Translations under genes and position numbers: made by a program | The notes under the pieces: generated by a model | Database searches by the model: none | What the model was told of the DNA's origin: nothing | What the model saw: only the letters and a program-made list of their open reading frames with translations | Part shown: one piece after another, positions 12,137 through 25,347 of the stretch | Layout: each line of letters begins with the position of its first letter | How positions within the stretch are numbered: the stretch's first letter is position 1 | Assembly: GCA_025642065.1 (NCBI GenBank) | Contig: JAODUP010000183.1 | Span: 482,501-546,500, forward strand | Origin: Paralvinella palmiformis | Taxonomy: Eukaryota; Annelida; Polychaeta; Terebellida; Alvinellidae | Length of the DNA: 64,000 nucleotides | Direction of reading: 5' to 3'

Positions 12137-13349
12137 TGCTACTAGTCAATGTTATTCCCCAGTTCATGTCACAGGCCATTATCGAGACTATTAGGCACCC
12201 ATTATGTGATTGATTTGTATAGGTTCGTGTATCAGACACGTACGTGGTCAGTGTTTATACTAAAGCCCATTGCGGGTGCTGACATCTGGAGGCGTAGGTG
12301 TCAATCAAATGTCAGGTAAAGCAGAGATTTATTTTCGGTAAAAGTCTGACACCAAAGACTTTTGTCATTATAAAGTAATTGTCTCATTTATAGAAGACGG
12401 ACAGATAAAGGGTGAGAATGCACATCTACCTGCCTAGATTAGTGTCCATTTATCTGCCCATCTGCCTTTCTGTTTACAACCGCCCAATCACCTCCTTACC
12501 AACCAACCACCTGCCTGTTAAGTTATATTCACTTATCTCTCCTGCTAAACCTGTCTGTCTGGTCCGTGTTTTTCTCGGAAGAACCCTAAGGCCAAGTAAG
12601 CTACAAATATCTGCCTTTATGTCCGCATGTCTGCATCCGTAACTGTCTGTCTGCATGTCTCTGTGCCGAGCTATCTGTCTTTTGTATCTGTCTGGCTAGC
12701 ATAGCTGCCTGTCTTTTTTTATCTTCCCCACTTTACCCTGGCCATCTGCCTGCCCTTCTACCTGCCCGTTTACCTGCTAGACTAACTACCAGCCCACCTG
12801 CCCGTCGGCCTACGCATCCATAGACCATCGAACGTCCAGACTAAACTGACAGAGATTCCCCCCTCCCGATCGAGGCGACAACAAGAAGTGTCATTATAAA
12901 GAAGCTGAACGTCCACGGGGAGGCTATGGTGCGAGCCTCCACCTCATCCATAACGGGGTGTGTCAAAATTATAGTCCTACCAACGGCCGTCATTACGACG
13001 ACCGGCAGCCATTAACCACTTACCAATACACAGCCTGTACACAAACAGTGGCCGAGTTATACACACACACGCACACACAGTGGGGAGAAACAGGGTGGAA
13101 ACTTGCCCCTGTGTATGCTACACAATCAGCGTCCCATATCCCACAGGGGCTAAGCCATCAATCTTCCTCACGGTCGAGCCATTTGCCAATAATTCATCGT
13201 CGGCTGAGGAGACATTTGTTTTGAAATAGTAACTCAGATGACTGGCCATATTAGTGATAGCAGCCTAACGTGGAATAGTGTGAGAGATGGAGGGAGGAGG
13301 GGAGAGGTGTGATGTAGAGAATCATTTATGTTTTGGGCGCATTTAAGTG

Positions 13350-13355
<6 letters not shown>

Positions 13356-13398
<43 letters not shown>

Positions 13399-13569
13399 TA
13401 TTATAGTCATCTGTTGTAAAATCATATTACTCAATCGTTATATCAGGTATATATCTAACAGATTCTATATATTTACAGTTAATCTGTATAATCAGGTAAT
13501 AGTATATTACAAAACAAAATTCAGGTAATCTGTATTAAATCTCAGTTATATATAAGTATACTAAACATA

Positions 13570-13613
<44 letters not shown>
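13356..13613. repeat. Two (TA)n tracts (13356-13396, 13572-13613)
   Basis: Each about 20 TA units; AT-rich unique DNA between. Confidence 0.97.
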
Positions 13614-13615
<2 letters not shown>

Positions 13616-13647
13616 ATATAGCAGCTAATAAAAAAATACAGTGCAAA

Positions 13648-13735
13648 CCGAACCGGACTCATAGCTGTGTTTGTGGTATGTTTCAGCCAGTGCCGAAGTT
13701 AAACAAACCACTCACCGATTTACTTTAATACAACA
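13648..13735 (+). mobile_element. SINE-B fragment
   Basis: aaccgaaccggactcatagc then tgtgtttgtggtatgtttc and caaaccactcaccg match the post-head part of the copy at 41352. The head is degraded. Confidence 0.45.
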
Positions 13736-13829
13736 TCATCGAATATGTCATTAAACTATATAGTTAGATAATGTTATCTTTCTCTCCATCATTATTCCCA
13801 TATCTTCACTATTTATCGCTCATTTCCGG

Positions 13830-14240
13830 TTAAAGCTACCTCGTTCAGGTTTTTCTCGAGGCGCAGATTTGAGCGACAATTGTCACGTGTGCTGTCACTT
13901 TCTAAAATAGTCCGCCATATTTCACAACAGAAAACAGCAACCAAAATAAAAACAATTACCTTTTACAAAGAAACCGCAGGAACGAAAAAATTAATTCAAA
14001 CAAAGTAGATACCTGAACATTTAAAGATAGCGTCAGACCTTCTCCATTAATCACGTCGTGTTCGACAAAGATCGCGTCTATTCGTCGACGCTCATGAATA
14101 TTCATCTGATTAGCAATCGAGGCTTTTATTAAAACATGAACATTGATCGATGAAAATCCCGTCTACTTCGATGGCTCGGCATCGAATTTGATACGTAAAA
14201 AACGTATAATCTTCCAAATAGATCAAACGGATATTGATAA
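13830..14240. other. Non-repetitive block with clustered developmental-type motifs
   Basis: No open frame, microsatellite or SINE. Contains the palindrome atgaatattcat, then gattagcaatcg, tttattaaaa and atcgatgaaaatcc within 70 bp. Candidate conserved non-coding element; conservation cannot be tested from one sequence. Confidence 0.3.
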
Positions 14241-14417
14241 ATGACAAGACTGTGTGTATACATTTAATATTATTATCGTGTTGACATTATTATAATTGTA
14301 AACAGTTTGGAACTATGGTATGACATAAACAAACATAAACAAAACATAAACAAAATATAAACAACAATCGTATTGTTTATGGTCACAAAGTAACATTGTA
14401 TTGTCCAGACCCTTTGT

Positions 14418-14540
14418 CTGTATGTCTGTCTGTTTTTCTGTATATCCATCTATATATCTGTCTGTCTATCTATGTATGTCTTTAGGTTCGTCAGACTGTC
14501 TGTGTGTCTGTCTTTGTGTGTATATATGTCTGTCTTCCTA

Positions 14541-14583
<43 letters not shown>

Positions 14584-15040
14584 TTGTCTGTCTCATTGTC
14601 TGAAATCAACTTATCTGTCTCTAATCTCTTATCAACAATCATGTTGTTTATTATCACAAAGTAACATTCCATATCTTTGTCTGTCTGTCTTTCTGTTTAT
14701 TATTTCCTGTCTGTCTGTCTGTATTTCTGTCTGTCTGTCTGCCTCACTTTGTGTCTATCAATCTATATGTCTATCAGTCTATATGTCTATCTATCTATCT
14801 GACTTTATTTGTCTATGCCTGTCTGCCTGTCTGTTTGTCTGTCCACTTTCTCTCTATTTATCCGTATTTATGTCTATCTATCTACCTGTTCCTAGCCTCT
14901 CTAAATGTATGTCTGTCGGTTGTTTTATCTGTTTGTCTGTCTGTATGTCTGTTTGTCTGTCTCTCTATATGTCTGTCTATATGTCTGTCTATCTGTATGT
15001 CTGTCTGTCTGTTTCTATATCTATTTGTCTGTCTGTCTTT
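14418..15040. repeat. (TCTG)n / (TATC)n field
   Basis: About 620 bp of interrupted tetranucleotides. tgtttat(gg/ta)tcacaaagtaacatt occurs at 14375 and 14645, showing an internal duplication of about 270 bp. Confidence 0.92.
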
Positions 15041-15692
15041 CATTGGCCACATAACAACACAAAATAACACACTCCCCTCTTAATCAACACCAGAACAACT
15101 CTCCCCTCCCCCCCCTTCCCCCAATCCCACAGTTTTCCAGACAACCTTGAAGTCTGTCTCAAGTCTGAGGACCTTATCGTTCAATGTGGGGAATTTCTCG
15201 AGGAAAAGTCACAAAAACCCTCAAATATATACGATACCAGCTTAATATACGATTGACCTTACGACATGACGTCAGCTCCACATTAGGGTCACGCGGTATA
15301 ATATTAGTGATGTCATGTCCGCTAGAGCTCTCCCGGACACTGAGAGGTCATTCGCCCCGCGGATAATTCGATCCCAGACGACGTACGTATTCAATTCGGT
15401 GTTAAGCGGCCTAACTGGCTCGTCATCGGCTCTTCGAAAATCGGATAAATTATAGGTGTCTCTTCATGGTTATAGAACTATCCTGATGGTAAATGACACC
15501 AATTGGTGAAGACGACACCCATATCTCGACTCATCTATATTTATATCATAACAAGCGACAACGTAAACATCCGAATTGACAGTTCTAATAAAATACACGT
15601 CCAATAGGTTTTAATCTACGGCTATTAATCACAGAAGATAATAATAATATTATTATTAGTATTATTATTATTATTATGGCCGAAATGGCAGT

Positions 15693-15965
15693 TATTTTAC
15701 GTGGCTTGGCTACCTCTGATGAGGGAGACGCATATGGTCTGTAATTTACTGCTTCACCACGAGGACTAATTATAATTAAATTTAGAATTAACAATATATG
15801 ACATATTCGGTCGAGAAAACCTTGCCAGTTGCCTGGTTGGATTAAAAAAAAACTCCCCCTACTATAGTGCCACGGCCGGGATTCGAACCTCCGACCTCCA
15901 GCACAACATGACCATGACCTTAGGTAAATAGTCCCATATTCTACCCATGAGGCCACAAAGGCTGA
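15693..15965 (-). mobile_element. SINE-C: tRNA-like head with long variable region
   Basis: Minus strand: tttgtggcctcatgggtaga (A box) and gaggttcgaatcccggcc (B box) about 60 bp apart, then a body containing tcgaccgaatatgtcatata. Shares body and head with 23655-23872. Confidence 0.55.
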
Positions 15966-16030
15966 CGGAGACTAATTCATATACAAACTTCTGCTCGAAT
16001 GAAAACAAAAAGGTGTCCACAAATCTTTAG

Positions 16031-16127
16031 ATCCCGGGCGCAGCTATACTTGTCTGATGTTTCACCTCTCTCTTCGCTTCATTGCGTTTGCGCGTCACTT
16101 GGTCCATTCAGCCTACCATGCGTAGAA
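16031..16127 (+). mobile_element. SINE-A fragment, diverged, 5'-truncated
   Basis: Begins inside the tRNA-like head (atcccgggcgcagc) and follows the family tail (tgtttcacc ... cttcgcttcattg ... gcctaccatgcg) with many substitutions. It is the most diverged copy in the window. Confidence 0.6.
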
Positions 16128-16468
16128 TAATTCACGAGAAACTTACAATTATTAACTGACATATGTGTTTATTTCTCACTGATCAATCGACGATCAATGA
16201 GCCAATGATCAGTCTTCAAGTAATTTAGTAATTATGTATAAATTACTAACTGGGATATGATTTATAAAAAACTGACATCATAATTGATGTAAGCTACGGA
16301 TTATTGGTATTGTAGTGGACGTTTTGGTAATAAATGTTAATTATATCTGTTATAACACTCTACACGCCGTGAAAAGATATATATATTTAACCATTTATTT
16401 TTGTCGGAAATAAATTTATTTTGACGTTATATGGTAAATTAAACTGGTAACAATCTGGTCGTAGACTT

Positions 16469-16643
16469 GCCGTTTTACGGCCTCTTTTGTGCACAAGGTA
16501 GGCTAAATGGGTCGAACGACATCCAAAGGTAATGCGACGAAGTGAAAGATGAAACACCCTTCTGACATAGGCCAGTCGAGGTTTGAACCCAGGTCCTATA
16601 GATCTGTGAGCAACCGCGCTACTACTTAGGTCATGCAGGCGCC
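16469..16643 (-). mobile_element. SINE-A, full length, diverged
   Basis: On the minus strand it starts ggcgcctgcatgacc, with a degraded A box, B box ggtttgaacccag seen inverted, and the family tail to cgtaaaacgg. No clear target duplication; (AAT)n follows at 16683. Confidence 0.75.
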
Positions 16644-16681
16644 TCCCTCTTGTCAAAACAATAATAATAAATAACCAAGTA

Positions 16682-16682
<1 letters not shown>

Positions 16683-16738
<56 letters not shown>
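16683..16738. repeat. (AAT)n
   Basis: Nineteen perfect units. Similar (ATT)n tracts: 15650-15677, 26425-26470 (LINE tail), 32694-32777, 54058-54196. Confidence 0.97.
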
Positions 16739-16739
<1 letters not shown>

Positions 16740-16744
16740 TATAT

Positions 16745-17530
16745 TTAATCAATCGCCCATGTTAAACCTTTGGCATGCGCTTAGAAATGTTAACATCTCA
16801 TTTTTTTTAAATTCACATATTTTTTGTCTACTTTCTTTTTTCTGTACGATACCGTTTGTGTACATTCTTGTTCGTGTATGTTCTTGTTTGTGCACGTTCT
16901 TGTTTGGGCATGTTCTGGTTTGCGCCCATAATCTGTACAAAAACTTAAACCCAGAAATGTTTAATTAAGGCAACATTTATAAACAGTAATAATTACGCTA
17001 TCTACCGATTTCTAGCTAACAGTATCCGAGATTATTACAGTAAACGTCTATCTTGATATTCAGATCTATTCCTAGATAACAGAAGACCAGAACATCGTAC
17101 GTTTTCAAAACGAGCTTCAAACCCAACATCATCTCTGTCACAACACTAACACAGTGACATGTACCTGTATGGTCAACAAACCTCTATCTCCTCTTATTCT
17201 CAACCAGAAATTATCAATATTAACAGGAAAGAGAAAAGACTGGAAATGTTTGAAAGCAAAAAAAAAATGGACGACGATAAATGGTCTCTGATAAAACGGA
17301 CATTGTCGGAGAATAAATGTAAATAAAACAAAATTAGCTCAGAGAATAGAAATGGCAAATTAGTAACAATAAACGTTTTGAATTAATAATGACTTCAATA
17401 AAATAAAGCCAGAAACGTCCCTTTGTCAAAAATAGACAACGTTCTTCGGGGATGGTTAAAGAAAACTGTCACCAGAACAACAATAACAACAACAACAACA
17501 GCAGTAAAATATATAAAAATGAGTGGTTTT
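16745..17530. other. AT-rich unique DNA
   Basis: A short degenerate gttcttgtttg(t/c)gca repeat at 16862-16925; nothing else. Confidence 0.4.
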
Positions 17531-17531
17531 G

Positions 17532-17763
17532 ATGATAATGATGATGATGATGATGATTATATCTGTTATGATGATAAAGACCATGATGATGATGAGTATG
17601 ATGAGAATGATGATGATGATAAGGGATGTCTCCTGATGATGGTGATGATAACGATGAATGTTATGATGATGATGATGATGATGATGATAATGATGCATGT
17701 CCTGATCATGGTGATGGTGATGATGACTATGATGACGATTATGATGATGATGATGATGATGAG
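17532..17763. repeat. (GAT)n-rich trinucleotide tract
   Basis: Interrupted GAT repeats; Met/Asp-rich (plus) and His-rich (minus) open frames are artefacts. Confidence 0.93.
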
Positions 17764-17872
17764 TTTGTGATAATGACATATTGTAGCTAAGCCAGCCAAT
17801 ATTATGACGATATAATACTTGATCAATATGACGTGATTAATCTACAGTTTGTTACATCTCTGATAATATGCG

Positions 17873-17916
17873 AGAGAGAGAGGGGGGAGAGAGGGGGGAG
17901 AGGGGGAAAAGAGAGG

Positions 17917-17953
<37 letters not shown>
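17873..17953. repeat. (GA)n with G-rich interruptions
   Basis: gagagggggg blocks followed by clean GA. Confidence 0.95.
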
Positions 17954-17956
<3 letters not shown>

Positions 17957-18499
17957 GATAGATAACAGAAAGAAAGAAAAGAAAGAAACAAGATAAAGAT
18001 GTTATCTATAACATGTCATCCGTGTGTCTTATCTCACCATCCTATTATCTCTGTACTCTGACAGGTGTGTCTTGTTAGAGAAGACGCCTTCTGAAGAATT
18101 GTGAAGATTATCTCAAAGCTTCCAAAAACGTACGACGAGAATATTGGGGGTGGGGTGGCTGGAATAGGAGGGGGTGCAGAGGGGGAGGGGTACGAGAGGC
18201 AGATCCTGCTTTGGTAGCATCAGTGAGGTAAACAGAAGTCGGTTAACCGCGTGGTGAGGGGAGGAGTGTGAGGTACGGTGGGTTATTACCTCACAAAAGT
18301 CTTCGGATCACTGATTCGAGACCAAACGATGACATGAATATTTTCGGCCGCGCAGGCGCACAGCTCTAAGGCTATCTATCTATTAGAGACAACTGTTAAT
18401 TAACAGCTGGAAGGGGGAGAAGAATGATGATTTGTCAGAGGAATTGTGTTATAAGTCCAAAATATACTTTCTCTCTCTTTATATCTATCTATCTATCTA

Positions 18500-18652
18500 G
18501 ATCACTACCACCTGGGTTCGAATCCGGGCGTGGGCATATCCGAAGGGTGTTTCATCTTTGACTTCGCTTGATTACCTTTGGAGGTCGTTTGGCTTATTTA
18601 GCCTACCATATGCACAAAAGTTACCGTAAAACATCATCATCATCATCATCAA
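18500..18652 (+). mobile_element. SINE-A, 5'-truncated
   Basis: Begins gatcactaccacctgggttcg (intact B box GTTCGAATCC), tail to cgtaaaac(atc)n. It lacks the A-box half and is embedded between two (ATCT)n tracts. Confidence 0.78.
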
Positions 18653-18661
18653 TCTATCTAT

Positions 18662-18713
<52 letters not shown>
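18653..18713. repeat. (ATCT)n
   Basis: Fifteen units directly after the SINE-A tail; another (ATCT)n at 23221-23272. Confidence 0.97.
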
Positions 18714-19189
18714 ACTGTCATATTAGCTGAGATAATATAGATAGCTCAGCCAGATGACAAAGAACCGGTATAAAGGTGATATCACATAACATGTTACAGC
18801 TAATAATTGTTGACCACGACGTGGGAGGGGGGGAGATGGTAGAGAGGTTGTTTCATAGGAGACTTGCCGTTATATAATAATATCTAGTTAATAATCAATA
18901 GATAACACCAATAATTATTCTCTGACACTGAGATGTCATCCTCTCAGTGACATTTTACAGGTGTCAAGAAGATATGAGAGAGGGGAGGGGGATAGGAGGG
19001 GGGTGGTATGATGGGAACACTAATCACTTTAGTCACTCACGAGGGTCTCTCGTATCTCATTGTCAGTCTCATTAACATTCATGAGATCGTTCTGGCCACT
19101 GACTGGCCTCAAGGGACCGACCTCCAGTCCTCACCGATATAGGATGACCATAGAATGTCGAGAAGGATGACATGGAAATGTCTTTGGTC

Positions 19190-19213
19190 GGACACACACA
19201 CACACACCTACAA

Positions 19214-19271
<58 letters not shown>

Positions 19272-19406
19272 ACCTACAGACACACACACACAAACAAACA
19301 AACAAACAAACACACATAATAACACACATACACATACACAGACCTAAAACATACACACACACCTACAAACACACACACACACACACCTACAAACTCTCAC
19401 ACACAT

Positions 19407-19447
<41 letters not shown>

Positions 19448-19505
19448 AAAACACACACACCTAGAAACACAAACACATAACACACATAACATAATAATAC
19501 CCACG

Positions 19506-19545
<40 letters not shown>

Positions 19546-19576
19546 AAACACACACACACACCTACAAAACATAGAG

Positions 19577-19633
<57 letters not shown>

Positions 19634-19705
19634 AATACTCAAACACACACACATAAATATATATATATATATATATATATATCGAGAGAGAGAGAGAGAG
19701 AGATA
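19190..19705. repeat. Compound (CA)n(TA)n field
   Basis: Five alternations of (CA)n and (TA)n over 500 bp, ending in (GA)n. Cys/Val- and Ile/Tyr-rich open frames here are artefacts. Confidence 0.96.
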
Positions 19706-20129
19706 GAGAGACGTCTTTGCGACCCAGAACCCTCCACTTGGCACTTCTCCCACAAGGTCATTACCTTTAATAGACTGTTCCACGTGTTACGGAAACATCT
19801 GTAGAACAGTCACTTTCCAGACGTTTCGTAACTAGATCCATTCGCATCGCACCGTTTCGAAACAGTAACCTAATGAAATTATATAGCTTCATATCCGGTA
19901 GCGTAGCAGTTCAGAGCTAAACAAATAATGTCATCACTTGTTTAAAAGCGTAAACATTTGTTTAAAAAAATACTGACTGGGCATTTGTCAAGGTTGAGAA
20001 CTTCGAGAAACAATTATCAATACGACCGAAGTGACAACACATCGGAGTTAATACAGCCATACGAGGTAAATATAATAAATTAGGGATAACTAATATCTAA
20101 GTCTAGATAATTAAATATTGTAAATATTG

Positions 20130-20303
20130 CTGATTTACGGCCACTTTTGTGCCGAAGGTAGGCTAAGTGGGCCGAGCGGCATCCAAAGGTAAATGAGCGA
20201 ATTGAAAGATGAAACACCCTTCTGGCATAGCTCAGCCGGGGTTTGAAGCCGGGTGCTATAGATCTGTGGTCGACAGCGCTACCAGTTAAGCCAAGGAGGC
20301 GCC
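20130..20303 (-). mobile_element. SINE-A, full length
   Basis: Minus strand ggcgcctccttggcttaac ... to the tail ccgtaaatcag. Flanks ctagataattaaat and ctagagaattagaaat resemble a decayed target duplication. Confidence 0.78.
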
Positions 20304-20938
20304 GACTAGAGAATTAGAAATACAGTAAACTCTCTTTTGACGGACCATAATTGGGAGGACATCGAGTTGTTTTTAAACATGTAAATGTTTCAGAACAAAC
20401 GTAAGGCGATGTCTTAAAGGGACAGGATTCCGATCGTTGTGTGGAAAATGGAAATGTTCGTATTTCGATGGATATTTTTGAAGAAGGGGTCTTTGAAGGT
20501 AGGTGATCGTTTGTAAGGTCGGTGATAGGACACTAATCACCTCAACAGAACCCATCAACGCAATCACGAAATAACATACGCAACAACAATATCACGAAAT
20601 AATAAACACAACAACAATACGACTAAGTAATAATTTGTCTTCGGCCCACGTCTTGTCGACCCCAGACAGACTACGTCCCATATCGTCTGACTATTTATTA
20701 TTGATGACGTCAAATAGAACGGCGACAAGGAACCAGTAGCCGGCGCGGATCATCTACGGGTAATGGGGACATCGACCCAAACCAGCCACCATCTCCCAAA
20801 CTCGAATACCCCCCCCCCCCACACACACACACACTTGCAACCCCGGTTAGATAAATGTCCGTCACGGACCAAAGAGACGGGACGATGTTGGCACGGTGGC
20901 GGAACGCTGACACATCAGCACCAATCTGCCAGTCGGTA

Positions 20939-21028
20939 TATTTCCCTTGACACACACAGAAAGACACATACACACAAACACAGAGAGAGGATGTGTGAGT
21001 GAGTGAGTGAGTGAGAGAGAGAGAGAGA

Positions 21029-21095
<67 letters not shown>

Positions 21096-21131
21096 CATCT
21101 TAGTATCACCACTATTATTTCCCTTGACACA
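20939..21131. repeat. Microsatellite block bounded by 16-bp direct repeats
   Basis: tatttcccttgacaca at 20939-20954 and 21116-21131 encloses 161 bp of (CA), (GTGA) and (GA) repeats. Confidence 0.6.
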
Positions 21132-21466
21132 GCGGCCCAGAGACATTACTATCATTGGAAATTAATTACACCCACAGTGGGAGACCGTACGTGCCTGGCT
21201 TAAAGTTTTCTGCGCGGTGAATAGACCTTCCCAGAGAGAGGGCGGCGCAGCGCTGGGGCTAGGCCCCTGCTCATTACTGTCAACAGAAGACAATAGTTGA
21301 CTTAGACACAATCTAATTGGCATCCTGTACTGGGGATCCTGAACATCTAGAAGGGCTGTCATGGCGGGGTGGGGTGGGAGGAGGGCGTTGGTGTCGATGT
21401 GAGATATAAACGATGCGAAATATATAGATCACTTTGATGTAATCCTAAGTTATTGTCATCTCTAAC

Positions 21467-21469
<3 letters not shown>

Positions 21470-21517
<48 letters not shown>

Positions 21518-21518
21518 T

Positions 21519-21551
<33 letters not shown>
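21470..21551. repeat. (TA)n then (GA)n
   Basis: About 19 TA units, an AT-rich spacer and 14 GA units. Confidence 0.97.
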
Positions 21552-22539
21552 CATCATTATCATCATAATCAATCAAAGATAAATGTATCTATTGTCTGTT
21601 TGTGCCGATCCAGACTGTGCTGCCCTCTATCAAATTAAGTCCCATAAATTCTGGATCGACTTCGATGATTGTCGAGAAAATCAAATAGCAGATTGAACCT
21701 TAATCATGACATTTGGTCAACAATCTTCCAGAAGAAGTTGACAATTGTAAACGTTTTTTTTCCAATTCTTTACGTCGGTCATTATATAGCCAGGATCACC
21801 GAGTATTATTATGATGACGATGTGTTGTTCAAACTACTCTCTCCTTTGTGTTTATGTGCACGCATAATAAATAATATGTCATGTCAAAAAATATATATAT
21901 AATATTTTATTAATATTAATATTAAACTACAACCATGTACACTAAATATCAATATTCGAAAAAGTAGGATTCGCTAAACATTATTCCTGTCCGATTAAAT
22001 CGAACACGATTTATCAAATAAGTCGATACGTTGCTATTTATTTTATTTGTGTCTCAAATGGTAATCCTTTAGTGTAATATGTCTTGACATACTTCTATAT
22101 ACGCGGCTTTAAAAAGTATGTATGTATGTAGGTATACTACTACTACTACTACTACTACTAACTAATAATAATAATAATAATAATAATACAGTATCTTCAC
22201 AAGCTGTAATTCACTGGCCCCGTTCAACCAGAAGATATTTTTAGATGGATGTTTCAATCATCGCCGCAGTTTGATAGATATTTGTCTTCCGAAAATTTCC
22301 ATAAAAAGAAGACGAGTCATAGCTCGAGCCAACAAATACCACCCAATTCAATCACAGCCACCCCCCCCCTCCCCCTAACCCCAACCATCACCACCCCGTC
22401 ACCATCACCACGAAATATTTGTCTACTGGGTATTACATCAATCATCGCCGAATCACGTGTCCTTGTTTATAAAAACAAAACACGCCGAACACGTGCCTTT
22501 GTTTATCGGAAATAAAACCAACACGTCACCAAATCCTCA

Positions 22540-22790
22540 CTATGACGTCATCAAAAAGCCTCCCCACCAATCGGCGACAAGAAACGAAACGGAGAATAAA
22601 AGAAACTTTCGGCCATAAAGCTTCGTCTGAGTAATTAACGAACTCTAATTGGTGGTGTTCTTATAGTTTTGGAATCTTAATCCATCCAGAGCCTGTTGAA
22701 ATAATGATAATCGTGGGACGATGTCGGGAAGAAGACACACAGGAGTCTAAACGGTATCTCATGGAAAAATCACCTCCTTTGGGATGGTGT
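22540..22790. other. Non-repetitive block downstream of the microexon
   Basis: gagtaattaacg, ctctaattgg and ccaccaatcgg occur close together. It lies in the intron just 3' of the microexon (minus-strand sense). Candidate regulatory element. Confidence 0.3.
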
Positions 22791-22977
22791 CTCTAAACTA
22801 ATTATGATAATGAATTCATTACAGGAACATAAATATTCAAAACCCATTAGGCGTACAATCCCATAACACAGTGCTCGAAAGCGGTTGTCATGATACGCAC
22901 GCACACGCACAGACACACACACACACACACACATACACATACTGAAATAGTTACAAATAACAAAATATTTCACTTAC

Positions 22978-23018
22978 CAATTCTTCATCAAATGTTGACT
23001 CTCGGCCATCTGTCGATC
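22978..23018 (-). CDS. 41-nt microexon, cytoplasmic segment of the transmembrane gene
   Basis: Seen: on the minus strand a 41-nt stretch lies between a T-rich acceptor (ttttttattttctag|GATCG) and a near-consensus donor (GAATTG|gtaagtg). Entered in phase 1, as left by the exon at 48203-48359, it encodes GSTDGRESTFDEEL and exits in phase 0. The residues are acidic and Ser/Thr-rich, as expected just inside the membrane. Two consensus splice sites, a fitting phase and a fitting composition make chance unlikely. The implied intron is about 25 kb. The microexon may be alternatively spliced; its removal would shift the downstream frame, because 41 is not a multiple of three. It sits beside a homeodomain-motif-rich unique block (22540-22790). 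Confidence 0.65.
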
Positions 23019-23218
23019 CTAGAAAATAAAAAATACAACATTTAATAACCATATCATTAATAATAACATGTCAACAGTCAGACCTGGGACACTGAGAGAG
23101 CTTCAATATGATTTATTGACTATAATATAACTGACCAGAGAAATATTACTCTCTCATTGATACATCAATCTTTATCATTTGTAATATTTTATTTAATAAC
23201 ACTTCGTTTTTAAATGAC

Positions 23219-23271
<53 letters not shown>

Positions 23272-23344
23272 TTATTATATTATAAATACAAGAGACTTTC
23301 TATATTACTATCATGTTCCCTGTTACTTCCCGATATCACAGTAT

Positions 23345-23427
23345 ATGTCTGTATGTCTGTCTGTCTGTCTGTCTGTTTGTATCTTTGTATTTGTTTGTTT
23401 TATGTATGTATGTATGTATGTACTATG

Positions 23428-23478
<51 letters not shown>

Positions 23479-23580
23479 TCAATGTGTGTATGTCTGTCTG
23501 TATGTCTGTCTGCATGTCTGTTAGTCTGTCTATTTGTGTGTCAGTTTATAGGTATGTTTGTTTGTTTGCATAAACATAAA
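23345..23580. repeat. (TCTG)n(TA)n(TCTG)n
   Basis: TA core (23434-23475) flanked on both sides by TCTG/TATG repeats. Confidence 0.93.
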
Positions 23581-23654
23581 CATCAACAAGATGATATTTT
23601 AATATTAATAATAATAATAATATTAACAATCTATCATTTTCTTCTTAATAAATG

Positions 23655-23872
23655 AACACTTTATAAAAGATGACATATTTGGTGGAGAATACCTTGAACG
23701 TCATCTAATAGAGATTTCTCCCCATTACCCCCCCTTCCCCCCCACCACTTCCCCCAATCCCACTAAAGTGCCACTATCGGGATTTAGAACCCTTTGACTT
23801 CCTGCATATCATAACCTTGAGCAAGGACAAGGGCAAAGAATCCCACGCTCTAACTCAGACGACGAGCGATAA
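23655..23872 (-). mobile_element. SINE-C, second copy
   Basis: tgacatatttggtggagaa and cccactaaagtgccactatc correspond to tgacatattcggtcgagaa and cccctactatagtgccacgg in the copy at 15693. The B box has decayed. Confidence 0.5.
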
Positions 23873-24269
23873 ATATAGACTATAAAACCAATTAACAGTA
23901 ACTTAACAAATATTGTTATAATGAGAGGTGTTCTTTGTTTGTATTATGGTATCCCAGGGTAGTTTTCCTCAATCGTTATCACTTGATGTCACTTCGTGTC
24001 AATGGAAGCCTCGGAGGCTAAAATCGAACTTAGCCATTAAAGGGTGATGTCGATCTTACTGAAAAATAGGTATGCCTCTTACGATGCGTGTATCATCACA
24101 CAAACACACACACACACACACACGCACGTACGCACGGGCACACACACAAAACTACTCTCACTCTACTATCAAAACCATATCTAGTCAAGTCCCCTGAAGA
24201 ATCATCCAGAGTTTGAATTCACGCTTCGAGATTCTCTGTGCCTGTGCCTTATTACACACAGCTAAAACA

Positions 24270-24432
24270 CGCACATACACGCACGCATATACACACGCAC
24301 GCACGTACACGCATGCACACACGCACATACACACGCGCATGAACACCACATACACACACACATACACACACACATACACACACATAAATACACACACGCA
24401 CACACACACACACACTGAGAGAGAGAGAGAGC
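24270..24432. repeat. (CA)n / (CGCA)n ending in (GA)n
   Basis: Interrupted CA repeats attached to an R-repeat fragment (24186-24270). Confidence 0.93.
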
Positions 24433-24499
24433 TCTATAGAGTATCACATGTTGACAAGATAGATATACTCGTGTGGTAACAGCATCAGTGAAGATTGCA

Positions 24500-25055
24500 T
24501 TTTTGCGGCGATGCCATCCCATCGACGTTGGCAACGTTCGTGCCATTTACCATGCCATCGTATCGATGACGTATCGGACTAGATGCGCAGCGCCATTACG
24601 TCCCGCAGTTTGACAATGGATGAATCAATGGGAGCATCTCTCAAGTCAGAACACCGTCTCCCAGCCACCCGACAAACATTACGTGTACATAAACAACCGC
24701 TGACATATTGATGACGTCTCACATCACTGAGTCACGTGACGTCGGCGCGAAGAAAGCGAATTTCCTGCCGAAGATTGAATCGATACGGCCGTATCCCGAA
24801 ATTCGCCGATATCCAGGCAGAGGGCTCCCCCTGGCGAGAAGATTGCCGGCTCCGGAAGATTATGGCCTACTTTATGTCGGAGAGACAACGAAACCAATTA
24901 CTTGCCCAGAAGAACAATGCTACGCGCGTCAATTAACCTCTGACCTGACACAAATTGAACACCAACCTTCGGTCGTAAAGATTGTTGCGTGTTCCAGTAG
25001 AAACCCAGTTAGCTGCTGGGAATGGAACGGTCTTGGACCAGTAAATGGCTGAGTA
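24500..25055. other. GC-rich unique island
   Basis: Open in two plus frames (one of 114 codons containing EDYGLLYVGETTKPITCPEE) but without convincing acceptor or donor. Undecided between exon and CpG-rich regulatory DNA. Confidence 0.3.
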
Positions 25056-25214
25056 TTTTATAAAACAAGAACAAGCCGAGACAGGAGGACATTTGAGGTA
25101 ATAATCGCTACTCTCAAACAGAGAGAGGAGGAGGGGGGAGGGGGTTGATAATTATCTGAGATAGGGATTTTAACTCGGCATACAATGTTGGACTCCATCA
25201 TGTAAGATGCTATC

Positions 25215-25217
<3 letters not shown>

Positions 25218-25267
<50 letters not shown>
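25218..25267. repeat. (TA)n
   Basis: About 25 units; another inside the LINE at 25865-25913. Confidence 0.97.
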
Positions 25268-25274
<7 letters not shown>

Positions 25275-25347
25275 TAAAATCATTACTATGCCATCATTAT
25301 CCTTTATATACAATTGTCTAGATTATAGCTAGTTCCTGATAACATCA

